Part shown: positions 45,539-58,500 of the stretch, piece after piece | How positions within the stretch are numbered: the first letter of the stretch is position 1 | How the letters are laid out: every line of letters starts with the position of its first letter | Assembly: GCA_015178975.1 (NCBI GenBank) | Contig: WHVD01000063.1 | Coordinates: 1 to 64,000, forward strand | Source: Hysterangium stoloniferum | Lineage: Eukaryota > Basidiomycota > Agaricomycetes > Hysterangiales > Hysterangiaceae | Length of the DNA stretch: 64,000 nucleotides | Direction: 5' to 3' | Translations under genes and position numbers: made by a program | The notes under the pieces: generated by a model | What the model was told of the DNA's origin: nothing | The model's input: the letters and a program-made list of their open reading frames with translations, nothing else | The model's database searches: none

Positions 45539-47939
45539 CTTATTTTTGTAGGTGTCTATTTATGTTTTATGAAACAAGAAATCTCATTTCACGGAGAAAG
45601 CTTTAATCTTCTAGATACTGATCCGCCTTTCCCAGGTTATTCCACAACGACATCAATAAACTCTGGCGTAGGGCCTAGTCTCGGCGATAGCCACCTCTCA
45701 CAGGTACGCGATGTTGTCCGTTTCTTGTTCTGCCATTCTGCCAGTACCATGATTGGGATATTTGCTCGTCCATGACCAGGCATGAATAAACGAACATGGC
45801 GAGACTATGCAGTTTGATTCCTTCTTAGTTATTGTTACTTGGTTTCAGGCAGCACGGGGGCTTTCAAGTGTAAATGCGCACTTTATCATGGCTCGTGCTC
45901 GCTTGCTACGCTCGTCAATCGTTCGGATTCGAAGTCCAGGTTGCACATCCGCCAGCGTATTCCGGACCGCAGCCCTTAATGGAATATACATGGGTACCCC
46001 CTTGGTTAGATCGTCGACCAACCTTGCTAAGTCTGCCAAACGTTAACTCTATGTGTTCGTTACTCCTGTCGAGTCGTTTGGTTCTCCCGTGGCCCCCTCT
46101 GCGCGTGCTCCCAAAGTTTGATTGTATGGGAGCTCTTCAATATATTTGAATTTATGTAGGGTCCAAAGTCAGCTTGGATTTGTTTAATTTAGCTCGTCGT
46201 GGTCAACTGACGACACGACAATAGTATTATAATCCTGCCAGCGGATGTGGATAGATGTTAATATTGCAACTACTTACACCAGCTAATGCAATATGGCTGT
46301 ACTCTACAAGCAATAACTGACAAATCATGTCTTCCATTGAGGATATATACAAACCTTGAAACCCTTGCTTTGCTGCGTGGTGGATTGCGAGGAACGAACA
46401 TCTGTGCCTCCTTGCTGCGCTGCGGCCCGACTTGTTGAGGGTATACGTGTCTTAACTCCTTGTGTTTAGTAACGCTATGGGAATCCAGACTGATCCTCGG
46501 CCAGCCTGGTGGAGATCTCCCCTCTGTCAGAATTCGAATCTTTCGAGACCATGTGCATCAGTCCACCTTTCGGATTCCTCAAGCGAATTTAATTTTTTTT
46601 ATCGATATTTGAGTTCCCCGCTCGGAGGTGGACATTGGCTATTCTTGTTCCTTACAAAGGTCCCTTTCTATTAATAGGCTACTCAGCTTTGATATTATAC
46701 CATCGTACTTACTTACCAAGGTACAAGAAACGTCGCAGGATATACAATGCAAGGTCTCCACTGCAGGCTTAACACAAATCTCAGGCATATTCAACGGCAC
46801 AATACACTATATTAACATTCTACTTCCGCGCTGTATATATCGATATCAAAGAAGTCTATAACGCCACATAACAATATTTGCCATATTGGTATACCCGGCC
46901 TGCAAATCTGTAGAAGTCCTTTCTGCTTCGCTGGAAGCCTCCTGGCTAACGCCTGCGCTTTCAATACATTCAAGCCAGCTTAGATTGCGGAAGAATTTAT
47001 ACGAGAGATAAGAAATCCAAAAAAAAAATGATGCCATCCTATGTATAATACATCAGGAAAATGGGAAAGATTATGGAACATGCCGTATATGAGGTGTGGG
47101 GCGTAGCTCGCTAGTTCGGCTAGACTCGCCTACCCTACAGGTTGCTCACTATAAATGTAGGTAGTCTAGGTAGCTCATACAATGGGTGTATTTTTTTAGA
47201 CATTCCCTGATGAAATTTATAAGAGTTTCAGGGAGTTGACGTCATAGTGTCACGTGTCAATTTCCTTCTGTTTCAAAATATCCTCCCGAATGTCTTTCCA
47301 CCAAATAGCGCGTTTGGTAATACAAAGTCTTTCGTACATGCCGGCATTTTGGCAACTCTCGAAGGTTTCTCGTCAGAATCATGTGTTGTATGTATTTAAA
47401 CTACTGTAGATCGGATTAATTTGGCAGACTGATTAAGATTTGAAATAATTCGTGGAGTTCGGCTGGATTTCAAATTTAATATCTGTGTGTCTGAAACTGA
47501 GACCTCCGCCGTGTCACGTGCTATATTTAGATCGAGAATAACACCAAAATGGGACTTCTACATGTACTGCGGCCTCAAGTACTGCGCATCTGGTTCTAGA
47601 CTCATTTTAACATCTGTACCGAGGATAATTTTAGACGTAGAGCCATATTGTGACTACAATTTATTCGTCGGAGACGGTCATGGATCAAATAGATAGATTA
47701 ACTCATAAGTCTGGTTGTAAGCATCGTGTGCATTCAATCATACGCAGTCGGGCTTCCGGGCCTACAGATATGGTTTAATTATGGGAAGGCTTTAGGGAGT
47801 AGCATGAGGAGATGGTTTCGCATTAATCGCCGGTAAAGATCTGCGGTTGCTCTTCCGGTGCGCACAGACGTGTCTTGGGTATCCGCTCACGGGTGTGGCT
47901 TGGAATATAAATTAATTAAACAAATTATTACGTGAGCCT
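45539..47939. other. stretch without a supported gene
   Basis: About 2.4 kb between the tRNA and the PacC promoter. Short frames only; no repeat or RNA gene recognised. Confidence 0.55.
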
Positions 47940-48039
47940 GCCAAGTGTATCCTAGGATACTGCCTCAAATATCCTAATGTATCCCTGGGAATAGGGTGTC
48001 CTTGGCTCAACGCGGCGCCAAGTTTTGATCTGTCTTGGC
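47940..48039. promoter_or_regulatory. cluster of four GCCAAG (PacC-type) sites upstream of the PacC gene
   Basis: GCCAAG occurs on the plus strand at 47940-47945 and 48017-48022, and on the minus strand at 48001-48006 and 48034-48039. GCCARG is the established PacC/Rim101 recognition core, and the last site lies 23 bp before the PacC start codon. Autoregulation is inferred. Confidence 0.6.
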
Positions 48040-48061
48040 GTGCCCTTCTAAACTTTCCCCC

Positions 48062-51000
48062 ATGGAAAATTCGTTCCTCTCTCAAATAACTGACTTTCCT
48101 TCAACCACTACCATCATCATGCCTTCTATCACTCTGCCTCCACCCGTCGACGTCGACGACGACCGTGACGACAACAATCTCGACAATGACCCCGACAATA
48201 ACTCCTCAGAAGGTCATCGTTGTCAATGGGAAGCTTGTTCAAAGGTTGCTCCTGATCCAGAGGCGTTGTACAACCACCTCTGCAACGACCATATTGGCAG
48301 AAAGAGCACAAACAATCTCTGTTTATCTTGCAAGTGGAAGGACTGCGGTACTTCATGTGCCAAGAGGGATCATATCACGAGTCATTTGAGGGGTGAGCTC
48401 TCTCCCCGCTTCTACCGCATCCCCTCTAACGTTCCCCCCACGACAGTCCATACCCCGCTCAAACCCCACGTCTGCGATGTCTGCTCGAAATCCTTCAAAC
48501 GTCCACAGGATCTCAAAAAGCATGAAAAGATACACACCGAGGAACACCACGCGCAGCATAAACACTCAAAGGCTATCACTGTCCCTGGTCGCCCCCCGCT
48601 CAATTCCAACCAGTCCCAGCATCTTCACTCGATGGCACCTCAGCTCCGTCCTCCTCATCCACACACACACTTTGGTATTCCCACTCCAAGTCCCGAAATA
48701 CCCCACCCGGATATCAGACTACACCGGCCTCAAGAGTATTACGTAGGTCAGAGGGAGTACCCAGTTGGCGTCAGGGAATATCCTGCGAAGGAGTATAACA
48801 ACAACGTTGGCGGTGGAAATACTTATCCATATCCTACTCCCTCCACAGGATACGGGTACCCCAATGGAAACCCCGCGAATGCGGGTGCGGGTGCCTTAAA
48901 GCAGCCCTATTCGAATCCGATGAAGCGTTCGCATGATTATGATGATATGCACAGTGGAAATACCGGAGGGATTGTGGACGACTTTTTGGCGGATATGAAA
49001 AAGAGGAAGGTTGAGGCCAGGTATGATGCTGGTGAGTCGCAGTTCACAACTTGTCCTTAATTGTTCCAAACATTTGAGCTAATTCCTCTCCCCCAGAAAT
49101 GGCATCCCGTCTAAATACGATTGCGCTCGCCTCTCACAACCAGGCTCAGGCTCTCAACCAGCAAAATCATCTCCAACAACAACAATCCCGTGCCTACACA
49201 ACAACCACAACGCACACCAGTTCTCTCTCCCGCTCCCCAACGATGGCCAACCCGTCCACGCGTCCACACAGCTTCTCGGCATCATCGGCATCCAACCCCA
49301 ACAATGGAAGCGGTTTCAACCCGCATCAGGTCGCACTTGACATCCGTACCCCCGAGGATCTCGCGCTCGTAAACTCATTCCTCGTCGCGCTCGGGAGGGA
49401 CGTCAACAATTCTGCCGCTCATCATCCTAATCCAAACATGAATACGGGTCCTGGCAGTATCGTTGTCAAGCAAGAGCCTGCTGGCGTCGTGGGGCTTGGT
49501 CCGGGTAGCGGTATGTATTTCGATTTGGAGGGGTTGGGGTTGACGGGGATGCCTGGGATAGGTAATGCCGGTGGAGGGGAATGGGGTCCACATCATGGTA
49601 GCCACAATGGCGGCGGCGGCGGAGGCGGTGGAGGCAGCGGTCCCCTCTCCTGGACACATTCTGCCCCGCACGGTTTCTCTCATCATCACTCCCAGGACGC
49701 AAACGTCTTCTTCCCCCCGGCCCCCGCTCACTCCCACTCATTAAATCTTCCCCCTTCTTCGGCATTGCAATTCCCCAGCCCTGCACAGACGTATTTGCCC
49801 AGCACGCCTAGTGGCGGGAGCGTCTCGAGCGGGGAGATCGATGGACGGGATAGTCCTAGGTCATCCGAAGGCAGGAGCGAGAGTGTGGGTCTTGGCGGTG
49901 CGGATATGGGCGGTCCTGCTCATCACCAGCACCAACATGCTCTGGTACGGCCGTTTGACGTTTCTGCTGGGACGTCGGAGTATCCCCGTCACTTGTTCCC
50001 ACATGGTCACGGTCACGGACATGGGCATCAACAAAACGTGCCGTCGCCATATTCATTCCTTGGCCTCGGTATCGATGCCGGAGACGGGAATGGCGGCGGC
50101 GGCGGCCTGAATTTCAACAATGGCATTGGCAGCGGTACGGGCATGGGCATGCCCGGGATGAACATTGGGGGGAACAGACGAGCAGTCGCCCCACCGAGCT
50201 TGTTGCCGCATGACCACGACACATGGAGGCGTGAGAATGTGCCGCCGTTGCAGAGTCTACCGAGTACGAGGGGGGAGAGCGAGTTAGAATCTACTTCCGG
50301 ACCCGGAGTGGCGTCGAAAGGGGTGTCGCTTCCGCCTATTTCGAGTCTTATTAGCGGGGTTGGTGTCGGTGCTGGCACTGGTATCGCTGAGGGGAGACGT
50401 GAAGAAGATCGGGATGGCGACAGAGAAGGTGATAGGTTGAGGGATTTACGGACGGGCGGGGATCCGGACTTGAAGCTGCCGGCTTTGAGGTTGCTTGAAT
50501 CGTCGTCGTCTTCCCCGCTGTCCTCATCCATTTCATCTTCAGCATCTTCCTCTACATTGCCAAGACCTTCCTCGTCTACGGGAACGGCTAGATCTGGCTC
50601 GGGATCACGTTATCCGACGTTACCTCCGCCCAGGAGTCTGTCGTCTCTCATGTCCATGTCTTCGATGTCGAGCGGAGGAAGCGGCAGGTACCCCACTCTA
50701 CCGCCCTTGGCTGCCGTTGCAGACGCAAATGTTGCGGCGTCCTCATCTTCTAGAACGTCGCCTCCGCTATCCCGGTATGGGACGGTGCAGACACTTCCAC
50801 ATCAGGCCACGCGTCCGCATTCGCACCCCTCAGAGCCGGCGTCACATTCACACACACACCGTGTTCGTAGTCAGACGCCTTTGGATAACGAGATGAACGT
50901 GGACGTGAATGCGAACGGGAGTGCGAGCAGGTGTGAGATGGATGTTGATGCCGAAACGCAGGCTGAGGAGGAGGGGTCCCCACGACCGCCTTCTTCCTCG

Positions 51001-51387
51001 TCGTCGTCTTCTGGGACGCCCTCTCCGCGTGCGTTTGGTCGGGCACGGTTATATGCGCCGTCCCAGTCCCACGAGCACAGTCACAGTCACGGTCACGCAC
51101 GATCTCACCCTGCGTCGCCACAATCATATTCTCGCGCCATGTCTGTTGCTCCCACGTCGCCGTCGTCTTCGAGGTCGACAACGCCTACCTCACGGTTGCG
51201 TGTGCGGGGTGCACCTGCAGCTGCGGCGATGGCGATGGATCCTGCGCAGCATGCACAGGTTATTAAAGACCTTTTGGTCCTTGTGAATAGGACTTATAGG
51301 GAGAGGTATGGTACGCCGCCACCGCCATCGTCGCCTGCCCCTGTGTCTGCTAGTGGACAAAAAGATGTGGAGATGATTAGCGTTTGA
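48062..51387 (+). CDS. pacC: PacC/Rim101 pH-response zinc-finger transcription factor
   Basis: ATG at 48062. Three exons (48062-48392, 48447-49031 and 49097-51387) with GT-AG introns give 1068 residues. The three C2H2 fingers follow the PacC pattern: [20 protein letters not shown], then HIGRKSTNN, then [20 protein letters not shown], then [30 protein letters not shown]; the first intron falls between SHLR and VHTP. The rest is His-, Ser-, Gly- and Pro-rich and mostly disordered, with [14 protein letters not shown] and basic segments (MKKRKVE near 48990-49010). Two YPTL boxes at residues about 811-814 and 837-840 match the YPxL/I motifs that bind PalA/Rim20 on each side of the pH-signal cleavage site in Aspergillus PacC. 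The family acts in the nucleus after two-step proteolysis in response to alkaline pH. The protein is longer than ascomycete PacC (about 680), as seen for basidiomycete Rim101 proteins. Confidence 0.93.
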
Positions 51388-52567
51388 GTGTGTATGGAGG
51401 TAGCATCATGAGGGACGTTTTTTCCTGTCCTTTTTTCTGTTTTCTTTCTTCGTTTTTCTTGGGGGCTCCCTCTCGACTAGGTGTCAAGACTTGGAAGATT
51501 CTATTATATATCTCCGCCATCCCGCATATCCGAATATCAAAATCTCAACCCTGCTCGGCCGTTCGCCAAATATGCAAAAAAAAAGAAAAGAAAAAAAAAC
51601 CGACAACCAACTAATCTGACATTCCCCAGGCCTCGGGGGCTTGATTTTCGCACTCTGCATCTATGTTGCTCGTTATCCCCATTCGATTCCTGATCGGATG
51701 GGCTCCTATACCGCTCGTTGACTGTTCCATCTCCCTTCTCTCTTTCCTTCCTTGTCATTATTTAGACTCCCTTCTCATCGCCCTCACACGCACACACACA
51801 CACACCAACCACTTACACTCGCTCGTTCGCTCACTCACTCCCCGCTCCCCACTCGCCGGATCCCCTTGTTGGAGCTTGATATCCCCCCCCGCGGTTTCGG
51901 GTATGGATATCCATATATATGTTCTCAAGTGTTGTCTCGTCTCGTCTCGTTTCGTTCTGCTGTTTTTGTGCCTCGTTGTCTCGTGTTTGGTGCTTACTGT
52001 TTTGTTATCTTCTTGGTTTGGGATGTATTTTAGAGTTCTGCTAATGCATTGAACTAAATCGGAATTAATTATGTCTTGTTTGGGTGCATTGGTTAGGTAT
52101 GTTGTCTTGTGTGGTCTGATATTATAAGGTGGTGTAAGTAGTGGTAACGTACGTTGACTAGAAAAATCCCGAACGCAGATAGGTTTGGGGTGGATCATCC
52201 TCGGGATTGTTGATATTGTCGTAGTAGTGTAGTAGTTAGCAATGGATGTAAATACCGATCGATGTTTGTCTACGGATGAAAGGGATGTCCCGTTCCTTAA
52301 CTTTGAACTCGGTGTAGAACCATTAATGTGTTTTCCCTGGTAGATTTATATTCACAAGATAGATGAGTAGATATTAATTATAATATCACTATATATCGGG
52401 GGAGGTGGGCACAAATGGCTGAATCTGGAAGGTTCGGTTTCAGACCACCTCCACAGGGTATTCATAGTGTTTTGCATTCCAACAGAGTTTCCAAGTTCTT
52501 TACAGGAGTGGGGACAACATAGCATACAACATACCACATTCGACAGGATTACAGCTCGTAGACTGTT
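51388..52567. other. 3' flank with simple repeats
   Basis: Convergent 3' ends of the PacC and peptidase genes. It contains an A-rich run near 51576-51598, a CA repeat near 51787-51804 and a TCTCG repeat near 51937-51950. No supported gene. Confidence 0.6.
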
Positions 52568-55253
52568 TCAATCAACAAGCCATTTCTTCAAGAACGCCAC
52601 CCGAGCCGCATTCCAATATTCAATAACATCGCGCTGTTTAAACCCTGTGTGCGAATATCGTCAGCCAATCCACATTGCTATTCCGTCAGAAACCTCCGCA
52701 GCAAGAAGAAAAAGGACAAACCGTGGCCTTCCCCTCGGGCAACCAAGAGCTCTGTATGCACCCCGTTCCGCTTGACCATGCTCCACATCTTGATCGCCTC
52801 CTCTACAGGAACTCTCGTGTCATTTTCCCCGTGCGACGTCATGAGCGGCACCGTGACTTTCTGCGCGTGATTGAGCGGCGAGATGTTCGTGAGGAATTCG
52901 CAGATCGCTGGGTCGGATTCGTCGCCGTATTCGAGGCGGCGGTTTGCGCGCCTGTAGTCGGCGGTGTTTTTGAGGAAGGAGGGCCAGTCGCCGATGGGGC
53001 AGGTCGCCACGCCACAGCGGAGCTGGGGGGAGTAGTGGACTAGGCAGGCCTGGAGAGTGAGTGGTTTGAGCGCGAGGGGGTGTTAATGTACGTGAATATA
53101 CGTACGTATGTCATATAACCGCCGTCTGGGATTTTATAGACATCGGTCAGGTCGTGCAAAATCCAATCCCGAAGTGTCTTGTTACTCACAAGAGCTGCCG
53201 ACCACCGCAATGCGGTCCGACAGTATCTCCTCTTTCATCGATGTCTGGATGTATCCAAGCAAGCTTCCAATATCTCTGCCGCAAATCATTCAGTGGCTGG
53301 CCAGCATGGCGGGAAAAATGGGAATATAACACACTTGACCGAATCTTCCCGCTTCTCTACGTCATCCGCGGCCATAAAACGCTTTCCATATCCATCGCTT
53401 CCTCTGACGTTGGGATACATAATCGCACATCCTAGCTCGTTGAGGAGATAGCCATGTATAGGCCTGAAATAATATACAAGTCAGCAAAGTTTCGCAATGA
53501 CCCCCGTCATTATCAAAAATATACATTTTAGAGAGAGAGGTAGATTGCGAGGCTGGGCCACCATGAATGGAGATAATCAAAGGAGCTGGTTTCTGACTCT
53601 CGAAGGGGTGGTAATACATCGCTGAGATCGGTAGATCATCGAAGCTTCTGTATTTGAGTAACCGAGGAGGCAATGTGCGGTATTCAGGTGTTAATGCTTG
53701 GGCTTGTGAATATGGCTTCACCGACGCATTAGAGATGTACTGTCCTTCCTCGTCCTTTTCGACCTTTTCCAGTGTGAGCCTTAGATCCAGACTGAACAAG
53801 CTGTATGCCGTTCTAGAAGATGCGATATTTAGAATAACGTGCCATGGTTCCTCGTTGGAGGCATTGGTGATGTACGTCATCGCACATGTTTCCTGTTCGA
53901 ACTTCATCAATATTACCTTGCCTTGGTGTTCCCCCTCAAGCGGAAACACGAAAAGGTTGCTCCAGCCCTCAACATTGGCCGTGAAAAGGACGTATTTCGG
54001 GGAGACGGTGAGGCGTTGCGTGTTCCAGGGAATTGGTCCAATTGATCGCAAGCTAGGCTCGGGAGTGGTGATATGGGCAACAGACCGGTTTTGGATATCA
54101 TAAGTGATAACGGAGGTGAAGTCGCCGTAAGCGTCTGTGATAATGTAAAGCAAGTGTTCTTGCCCGGGAGTTTGAGAAAATTTGGCGCGACGTATCGCTA
54201 CAGCTCCTTCGGGGGACGCAGCCCCGGGGAGAACGATGAGCTCAGGCTCGACGGGCGGGGCGGAAGGGTCTGATATATCTACGATGTATAGTGGTTGAGA
54301 GGAAGAGCCTTGAAGTTTCGTTAAAATAATGGATTTGTCATCCGGTGATATGCTTTGAATATTCCACCAGCTGGTCTTTCCACTCGCCTGCGTTGGGGCC
54401 GTGATCAACCTTGAATTAAGAGCGAGGACATCTGCATCAGTCGGTTGGGTTCCCTTCTCAGGCGAGCTAGTAAGCTTGGCAATGTAGACGAGCGTGTCCT
54501 TCCCGTTTTCCTTTGTAGAGAGGTATGCAAAAATCCTGTCGTGAAGTCTGGTTTAGATTTGTTTGTATCCGAAGAATCGCGAGGTAAATTACTTATTGGA
54601 TCCTGAAACAGTAATCTGCGAATATCTGAAACCGTCGTGCGTGAGTCGCTCAATGCGCCCTTTACCGGGCTTGTTGTCCAACTCTGTTGGCAAGGCCGGC
54701 AGAACATTCCCAGAATTCTCCCAAAACCGCCTTGAAAGTGTCTTAGACGCCACAGTTCTCAGTTATGCACGCTGTACTTGCCATAATTGGAATTTCTCAG
54801 AGCCGTCCAAGTCCATTGCAAAAATGGCACCACCGGCTCGCCAGCTGCCGTGCCAGTCGTCACCCACAATAGGTGAGAAATTAACGATAGTTATCCCCGT
54901 ACCCATGTTGAAGTGAGTGACGCGCTCAAGGTCGAGGGAATCGTCTTCGGGGTGGGGAACGCGGTATATTTGCACAACCTGCGCATCGGCAGGCCTGTGA
55001 AAGATGTATAACCTTGCTTTGTTAACGCTTTCTTGCTCTTGTGGAAGTCGCTCAAAAGCACCCAGTGTATATCCTATACTCCGAAAAATATTTTGTTCGT
55101 GTCATGTAGAAATGGATATGTACCTTGAGAAGCATCCTGGTACTTCTTTAGCCCAGCTGTGATACTACCATCGAGCGAAGGTACGTCTAACGTTTTAATT
55201 TTTTCTGTAGGTCTCTCGTAATGCAAATCCTCCGGAATTGCAATAGATATCAT
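52568..55253 (-). CDS. S9 prolyl-oligopeptidase-family serine peptidase (acylaminoacyl-/dipeptidyl-peptidase type)
   Basis: ATG at 55253 (MISIAIPEDLHYERPTEKIK), multi-exon, stop at 52568. The N-terminal part is propeller-like: RLYIFHRPADAQVVQIYRV, HFNMGTGITIVNFSPIVGDDW, IFAYLSTKENGKDTLVYIA, WWNIQSISPDDKSIIL and VSPKYVLFTANVEGWSNLFVF. The C-terminal catalytic domain has LIISIHGGPASQ (oxyanion region), RIAVVGSS-YGGYM with the nucleophile serine codon at 53191-53193 and an intron splitting the following Tyr codon, VPLMTSHGENDTRVP with the catalytic Asp, and GEGHGL with the catalytic His; the last exon is GFKQRDVIEYWNAARVAFLKKWLVD. All triad residues are present. There is no signal peptide, so a cytosolic role in peptide turnover is likely. 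It is divergent to TAF1 with 330 bp between the starts. Confidence 0.88.
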
Positions 55254-55583
55254 GATTGTAGTCGTAAGAGACGAGAGGTATTGGGAAGTTTACCTATGAA
55301 TTGATTCGGATAAGCTACTTATAATGTAAGTGCATCACGACGCAGTGATGACTCTATACATAGCGTGTGCCCCGTGTTTCTTTACAACAAATCAAGGAGA
55401 GTTGCATTTAGACCGTCTATTCGACCAATGGGCACCGTCATTTATGGAGCCCAAGTCGACATAACTCTCCCTCGACTTTAAATAGTCAAGGGAATAATTA
55501 TGTAAGCAAGATTCGCTTACGTAAGTCAAAGATAAGCCATCGTGATTCACCTCGCGTCGACGCACTTGGTGGCTGGCTGCAAT
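55254..55583. promoter_or_regulatory. shared divergent promoter region, S9 peptidase / TAF1
   Basis: 330 bp between two start codons facing away from each other. Contains TATA-like TTATAATG near 55319 and TTTAAATAG near 55478, and no repeat. Co-regulation is only inferred. Confidence 0.55.
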
Positions 55584-58500
55584 ATGTCCCAAAACGTATG
55601 TCAAATTGCTCTTAATAATTATCTCGTGTTCTCAACTTTCAGAAGGATGAAAACCAGGCGTTGTCATCTTTAACTGGTTTTGGATTAGACCATGTTCTGA
55701 AAGGCCTTAATCTTCCTAGTACATCAAGCCTTGGTGGCCAGCTGGGTTCTGGTCTTGGTGGTTTCTCTTGGGAACAAAACATCTATTCTGGCCAGGGTGA
55801 TGACTGGGAAGACGAAGTGGATGCAGAGGTAAGGAGAGAGGAAGATATCCGAGAAGAGGATGGACCTGCCGTGAAACTAGAGGAGGCAAATCTCGAAGTC
55901 TCGCAGCCGACGCGCCGAACACGGATTGTAAAGAAACTCATAGAAAGACCGAAGACTGTGTATGAAAGATTTCCGACATTTGAGAAGGATAAAATACTGG
56001 ACTTCTCAGAGTTGTTTAAGGGTTTTGCTGTGAAGAAGTCGAGAATAACGAAGAAACCTTTCAATGGTGAATACTTCCCAGCTTCATCATAGGAAAAGAT
56101 TCCTTACTCTAAATAGTTGAAATCGTGCTCCCGAAAACAAAACGTGTGCCTCGAGGATATCTGGGAGAGGTTGTGGGAGACACGAAGCGTGAAGTTGAAA
56201 CCCAACGCGTTGCTGAGGTTGTTGCTTCGAGCACTGTTGAAGATGATCTTCGTAGAGCGTTGTTGGAAAGAGGTGCTCTTGGCCGTACACCTGTCAACTT
56301 ACCTCTTTCGGAGCGTTCGTTCGACCTTGTCTTGCTGTCGGATTGGGAGGAGCAAATTATTTATGATGTTGAGACACGTACCCAGGATATTGATATGACA
56401 AATGGTTCTGCTACACCAGCTGCCACATCTGATCCCATCTCGAACAAGAAGGCAGAAGAACTCATGACACCTGCAAATGAACCCTTGGAGTCTGGGATTT
56501 GGACACAGAGTATCATCTGGGACTCCAAAACTCCATTCCGTGATTTCACGCAACTGGAGATACCAGATGAGCCGCCGCCCGAGCCCGAAACTACACAGGT
56601 TGCTGGTATGTCATCCTGACGCCATCGTTCATGATTAGTTACCCTCTTTACTCATTTCATTACGCAGAGGCATTGCGGCCGAAGAAACGACTACGCACAG
56701 ATATTGGACCTCGAGATAAGTTCAACCTATCGAACGATCAACAGTATGAGGTGTCAAAAGAAACCGCTCGACAGCGCGTCCGTCAAACGTTTCAAGACCT
56801 CCATATTCAGCATTCTTATCCCGCCCAAAAACTGCAATTACCTTTCGTAGGTCCAAGTCGTTTAATGGAGATTGCTGGCTAATCTGCCTGATTCTTATAG
56901 TACAAAACGCGCCTCACGAAACAAGAAGCACGATCTTTCCACCGCCCTGCCCTTCAGTTTCCTTGCAATATCGAATTACGATTTAGTAAGGTGCGCACGG
57001 CCATGAAGAAAAAGGATAAGCAAGGACGGACAATTGTGCGAGGAGGCGACGTGGGCGAGGCTTTACGCAAGACAAGCGACCTCACTTTGAAAGACACCAG
57101 TTCATATATGTTGTTTGAGTTCTCTGTGCGTATATCCTTCTCGACGTTATGTTAATCGTAGTGAACATTTGTCTATTGTAGGAAGAGCACCCTCCAATTA
57201 TGTCGAGTTTTGGTATGGGAAGTATGGTTGTAAATTACTATCGAAAGCGTGATCAACAGGATGAACATATCCCAAAGGTGTGTCGGAATTGCTAGAATCG
57301 CGGATTATTGAAGGATTTATGAGCCAATTTGCCTTAGTACGACGTTGGAGAACCTTTTCTCATCGAACCGGATGATCAATCACCCTTTCAGAAATTTGGC
57401 TTCGTGCACAAAGGCCAAGTTGTCCAGGCTTTGTATAACAATCTCATCCGGGCACCCATATTTCGGCAAAAGGCGTATCCTACCGATTTTCTTGTCATTA
57501 GGTTTGTTCCCCACTTTGTCTAACACAGACCCTCAAAATGATACCAATAAAATGTAGGAACACGGTCAAGGGCGAGCCGAAATACTACATCCGGGAGATA
57601 AAGACATTGTTTGTAACCGGTCAAACATATCCTGTGCACGAAGTCCCCGGACCTCATTCCCGGAAAATCACCACTACACTAAAGCATCGTTTACAAATCA
57701 TTGCCTTTAAACTACTCCGAAAAAGCCAGGGAGAGCGTCTGAAAATATCACGTCTTATGAAATATTTCCCGGACCAGAATGAACTTCAGATGCGTCAGCG
57801 GTTGAAGGTACATTATCCGTCATGAATGTCTACCGTTGGTTGTCCTCTAACAACCTCCATGTAGGAATTTATGGAATACCACCGTAGAGGACCGCATCAA
57901 GGTTTTTGGCGTCTTAAAGCTAATTGGAGTATTCCCAGTGATGCCGAAATGTTGAAAATGGTTGAACCCGAGGCTGTTGTCCTGTCTGAGAGCATGCAGG
58001 TTGGTCAACGTCACCTACAGGATTCGGGATATGCCGGCGCTGAAGCCGGCGATGAAGGCGAGGAGTCGAAGTTGACTATTGAGCAACGACTTGCTCCTTG
58101 GATTACTACGAAGAACTTCCTATTAGCGACGCAAGGGAAAGCAATGCTTCAGTTGCATGGTGAAGGTGACCCCACAGGGCGTGGAGAAGCATTCAGCTGC
58201 ATCCGTATTTCTATGAAGGAAATCTTCGTTGGTGCGGATGAGGATTATGAAGCTAAGCTTGGTACTACTCCTTTCTGTAAATGAAATACGCCCAAGCTAA
58301 TGTGCGTTCAATAGCCGAAGCGGAGAACCGTCCTAAATCACAACATCGGTACAATGTCCAAGAGCAACAGACGAAATACAACCAGGAAATAGTCCGAATA
58401 TGGAATAACCAGTGGAATTCTCTTATCCGTAAAACCGAGCCAGAACTCACCGATGACGAGGAAGAGAAACGGCCTGTCAAGAAGGCTCGTTTTTCTACAG

